Shown here piece after piece: positions 5,747-7,885 of a stretch of DNA of 7,885 bases. Location: assembly GCA_005788935.1 (NCBI GenBank), contig SYAK01000224.1:1-7885 (forward strand), given 5' to 3'. Both the position numbers and the translations under genes were made by a program. The notes beneath the pieces are model-generated. The model did not search any database. It was not told where the DNA came from and saw nothing but the letters and a program-made list of their open reading frames with translations. The stretch's first letter is position 1. Each line of letters starts with the position of its first letter. This stretch comes from Pseudomonadota bacterium. Lineage in GTDB: Bacteria; Myxococcota; UBA9042; PHBI01.

Positions 5747-7885
5747 TCAGCGCTTGCCACGGGCGAGGCGGACCCCTCCGTCGACGTCGGCGTCGAGGAT
5801 GAGGCGGGCCCGCCCGTCGGAGACGAGGCCCGCCATGAGCCGGGTCTCGCCCTTGCGAAAGAGGCGCTCGGCTTGGTCCTGCGGCAGCGCGAGGCCGCCG
5901 TATGCGAAGCCCACGACGAACCGACAGCCCTCGCGCCAGCGGGTGCAGCCCCAGGCCTGTCGGCCGGCCATGACCAGGCCCTCGCGGCACCTCGGGCACC
6001 GGGGGCGCGGCGACAGCTCACGGGGGTGGTCGTTCGCGGGCTCGGCGGGCGGTGGCTCTCCCGCGGCGGGCTTGCCAGCGCCGCGGGTCCGTCCGGTCGC
6101 CGCCCGGGTCTTCGCCGTCGCCTTGGGCGCGGGCTGCGGCTTCGTGCTGTCGGCGACATCGGCAGCTCTGTCGTCGCGCTGGCCGCGGGACTCGAACGCG
6201 AAGGTGACCTGACCGTCGTCGCCGAGCTGCAACGCCGCCTCGAAGCGGCGGCCAGACTTTGCCTTGAAGCCCTTCAACGGCTGCGTCACGCGCCGCGCGA
6301 GCAAGACCGAGACGAGGCGCGGCGACACCTTCCGATGCGCAATGGTGTCCCGGATCGCGAAGGCGCAACCTGTTGCGGTGCAGCGGTAGCGCCCGCGCCC
6401 GGCGACGACCGCGCCGCCGCACAGCGGGCATGGTCCAAGGGGATCCGAGGCTGCCACCGTCGGGTCGTCAGGGCCATCGCCAGAGGAATCGATCGCCCCG
6501 TCGACGCCCCTCGCGTCACCATGTGTGTCATCACCGTCCGCGGCCCTTGCCCGCCGCCCGTTCGCCAGGGTCGACGGCGCCGCAGGGAGCCGCAGTCCGC
6601 CGCGCACCTGAGCCATGGCCGCCACACATGCGGATGTGAAGGCCCGGATCTCCGTCATGAAGGCGTCGGCGGCCTCGCCCGCCTCACCGCGCGCCATCCG
6701 CGCAAGTCGCGCCTCCCAGCTGCCGGTCAGCGCGGGCGACTTCAGCGTCTCGACCGGCAGCGCCGCGATGAGCGCCCGCCCGACGGCTGTCGGCACGAGC
6801 GACTTCCCGTCACGCCGCAGGTAGTCGCGCCCGAGCAGCGTCTCGATGATGGCGGCCCGCGTGGCGGGCGTCCCGAGCCCCGAGTCCCGCATCGCACGCC
6901 GCAGCTCGTCCTCCTCGAGCTCGCGCCCGGCGTGCTCCATCGCCGCGAGCAGCGTGGCCTCGGTGTGGCGCTTGGGTGGCTGTGTCTCGTGGCGCTTCGC
7001 GGCGGCCTCGACGGCCTTCACCGCTGTGCCCTGCCGCACGTCGGGCAGCTCGCGCGCGGCCTCTTCCTCGTCGCCCTTCTTCGGTGGTGGTGGCGGCTCG
7101 GCGTCATGCCAGCCGCGGACCACCCGCACGCGTCCCTTGCTGTGAAAGACGTGGGGCCCGACCGCGGTCGCGATGGTGCGCACGTCGAAGACCGCGTCGG
7201 GCAGGAAGGCCGCGAGGAAGCGCCGCGCGACGAGCTCGTAGACGCGCCGCTCGTCCGGGCCGAGGCGCCCCGCGTCGGGGATCTTCGTGGTCGGGAGGAT
7301 GGCGTGGTGGTCGCTCACTTCGGCGTCGTCGACGATCTTGCGGTGTGGCCGCGGTCCGAGCGCCATCGCGGCCTCGGCGGCGGGCCGCCACGGCGTCTGG
7401 CGCTGGGCGGCGACGAGCCCGGGCAGGGTGTCGGCCATGTCGCGCGTCACGAAGCGGGCGTCCGTCCGCGGGTAGGTAATGGCCTTGTGCTGCTCGTAGA
7501 GCGCCTGCGCCGCCTTCAGCGTGCGGTCGGCCGACATCCCGAAGCGCTGGTTCGCGAGCTTCTGCAACGACGTCAGGTCGAAGAGCGGCGGGGCCTTCTC
7601 GCACGCCTCCTGACGCGTTACCGCGACGACCTGGCCGGCCTGCCCGCGAACCGCCGCGACGATGCCTGCCGCCCGCTCGGCGGCGTCGGGGCCGGTCAGC
7701 CGATCCGTCTCGACGCCCGGCTTGCCGGGATGCCAGCGGCCCGCATAGCGAGACGGGGTGTCGGACGAGTTCGTTGCAGTCGAAAAGATCGCGTCGACCG
7801 TCCAGTAGGGCTGCGGCACGAAGGCCGCGATGGCGTCCTCACGTGCGGTCACCATCGCGAGCGTCGGCGTCTGCACCCGCCCGAC
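5747..7885 (-). CDS. topB: DNA topoisomerase III (type IA), missing its N-terminus at the window edge
   Basis: The minus-strand frame is open from the window edge (bases 7885-7877 read VGR) to the TGA at 5747-5749, giving 712 visible residues. It begins inside the conserved GRVQTPTLAMV motif, so the N-terminal Toprim domain (roughly 190 residues) lies beyond the window. The catalytic tyrosine is in AITYPRTDAR, codon 7474-7472. Later motifs of the family are SDHHAILPT, PKRHTEATLLAAM and DSGLGTPATRAAIIETL. The enzyme cleaves one DNA strand through a 5'-phosphotyrosine and decatenates or relaxes negatively supercoiled DNA; with a RecQ helicase it resolves recombination and replication intermediates. 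The C-terminus carries two zinc-ribbon plus C-terminal-repeat modules. The first has Cys in CPLC, then YRC and GC; the second has CPRC, then GC and GC. An Ala/Pro/basic linker separates them. A proline and acidic insertion (PPPPPKKGDEEE) lies in the central part. With the missing N-terminus the protein would be about 900 residues, longer than E. coli TopB (about 650). Confidence 0.95.
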   Translation of the reverse strand, partial: VGRVQTPTLAMVTAREDAIAAFVPQPYWTVDAIFSTATNSSDTPSRYAGRWHPGKPGVETDRLTGPDAAERAAGIVAAVRGQAGQVVAVTRQEACEKAPPLFDLTSLQKLANQRFGMSADRTLKAAQALYEQHKAITYPRTDARFVTRDMADTLPGLVAAQRQTPWRPAAEAAMALGPRPHRKIVDDAEVSDHHAILPTTKIPDAGRLGPDERRVYELVARRFLAAFLPDAVFDVRTIATAVGPHVFHSKGRVRVVRGWHDAEPPPPPKKGDEEEAARELPDVRQGTAVKAVEAAAKRHETQPPKRHTEATLLAAMEHAGRELEEDELRRAMRDSGLGTPATRAAIIETLLGRDYLRRDGKSLVPTAVGRALIAALPVETLKSPALTGSWEARLARMARGEAGEAADAFMTEIRAFTSACVAAMAQVRGGLRLPAAPSTLANGRRARAADGDDTHGDARGVDGAIDSSGDGPDDPTVAASDPLGPCPLCGGAVVAGRGRYRCTATGCAFAIRDTIAHRKVSPRLVSVLLARRVTQPLKGFKAKSGRRFEAALQLGDDGQVTFAFESRGQRDDRAADVADSTKPQPAPKATAKTRAATGRTRGAGKPAAGEPPPAEPANDHPRELSPRPRCPRCREGLVMAGRQAWGCTRWREGCRFVVGFAYGGLALPQDQAERLFRKGETRLMAGLVSDGRARLILDADVDGGVRLARGKR

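Noticed and set aside
4926..6212. Plus-strand open frame of 428 codons antisense to the DUF2804 and topB genes
   Set aside because: Its composition is low-complexity Arg/Gly/Ala, and it crosses two clear minus-strand family members and their intergenic gap.

Overview
This is a very GC-rich window (by eye around 70% or more). Codons almost always end in G or C, genes are tightly packed, and every long gene throws long open frames on the opposite strand. A Gram-negative-style membrane Ser/Thr kinase, a ViaA-type von Willebrand A (VWA) protein and a YhbY/CRM RNA-binding domain are most compatible with a high-GC bacterium such as a member of Myxococcota. That placement is an inference from style and gene content; no rRNA or marker gene here proves it.

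Layout: the left 4.5 kb is a co-directional plus-strand cluster of four genes. They are (1) the 3' end of an unidentified gene (1-684); (2) a ViaA-like VWA protein (678-1967), overlapping gene 1 by 7 bp; (3) a two-part protein (1977-2675) with a methyltransferase-like N-terminal half lacking the SAM-binding part and a clear C-terminal CRM/YhbY RNA-binding domain; and (4) a complete membrane-anchored Hanks-type Ser/Thr kinase (2687-4546) with a two-repeat extracytoplasmic region. Spacing of -7, +9 and +11 bp argues for one transcript and translational coupling. In E. coli, ViaA works with the MoxR AAA+ ATPase RavA. No such ATPase is visible here, and gene 1 does not resemble the C-terminal part of RavA. 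The set VWA + CRM fusion + membrane kinase is the part of the window that looks least described.

The right 3.3 kb is on the minus strand. A topoisomerase III-type type IA topoisomerase (5747-7885, running off the window at its 5' side) is followed, after about 120 bp, by a DUF2804 protein (4557-5624) that starts at TTG with a strong ribosome binding site. This pair converges on the kinase gene with only 10 bp between stop codons. There are no tRNA or rRNA genes, insertion sequences, CRISPR arrays or phage genes that I can recognise. The only non-coding stretch of any size is the roughly 120 bp between topB and the DUF2804 gene.
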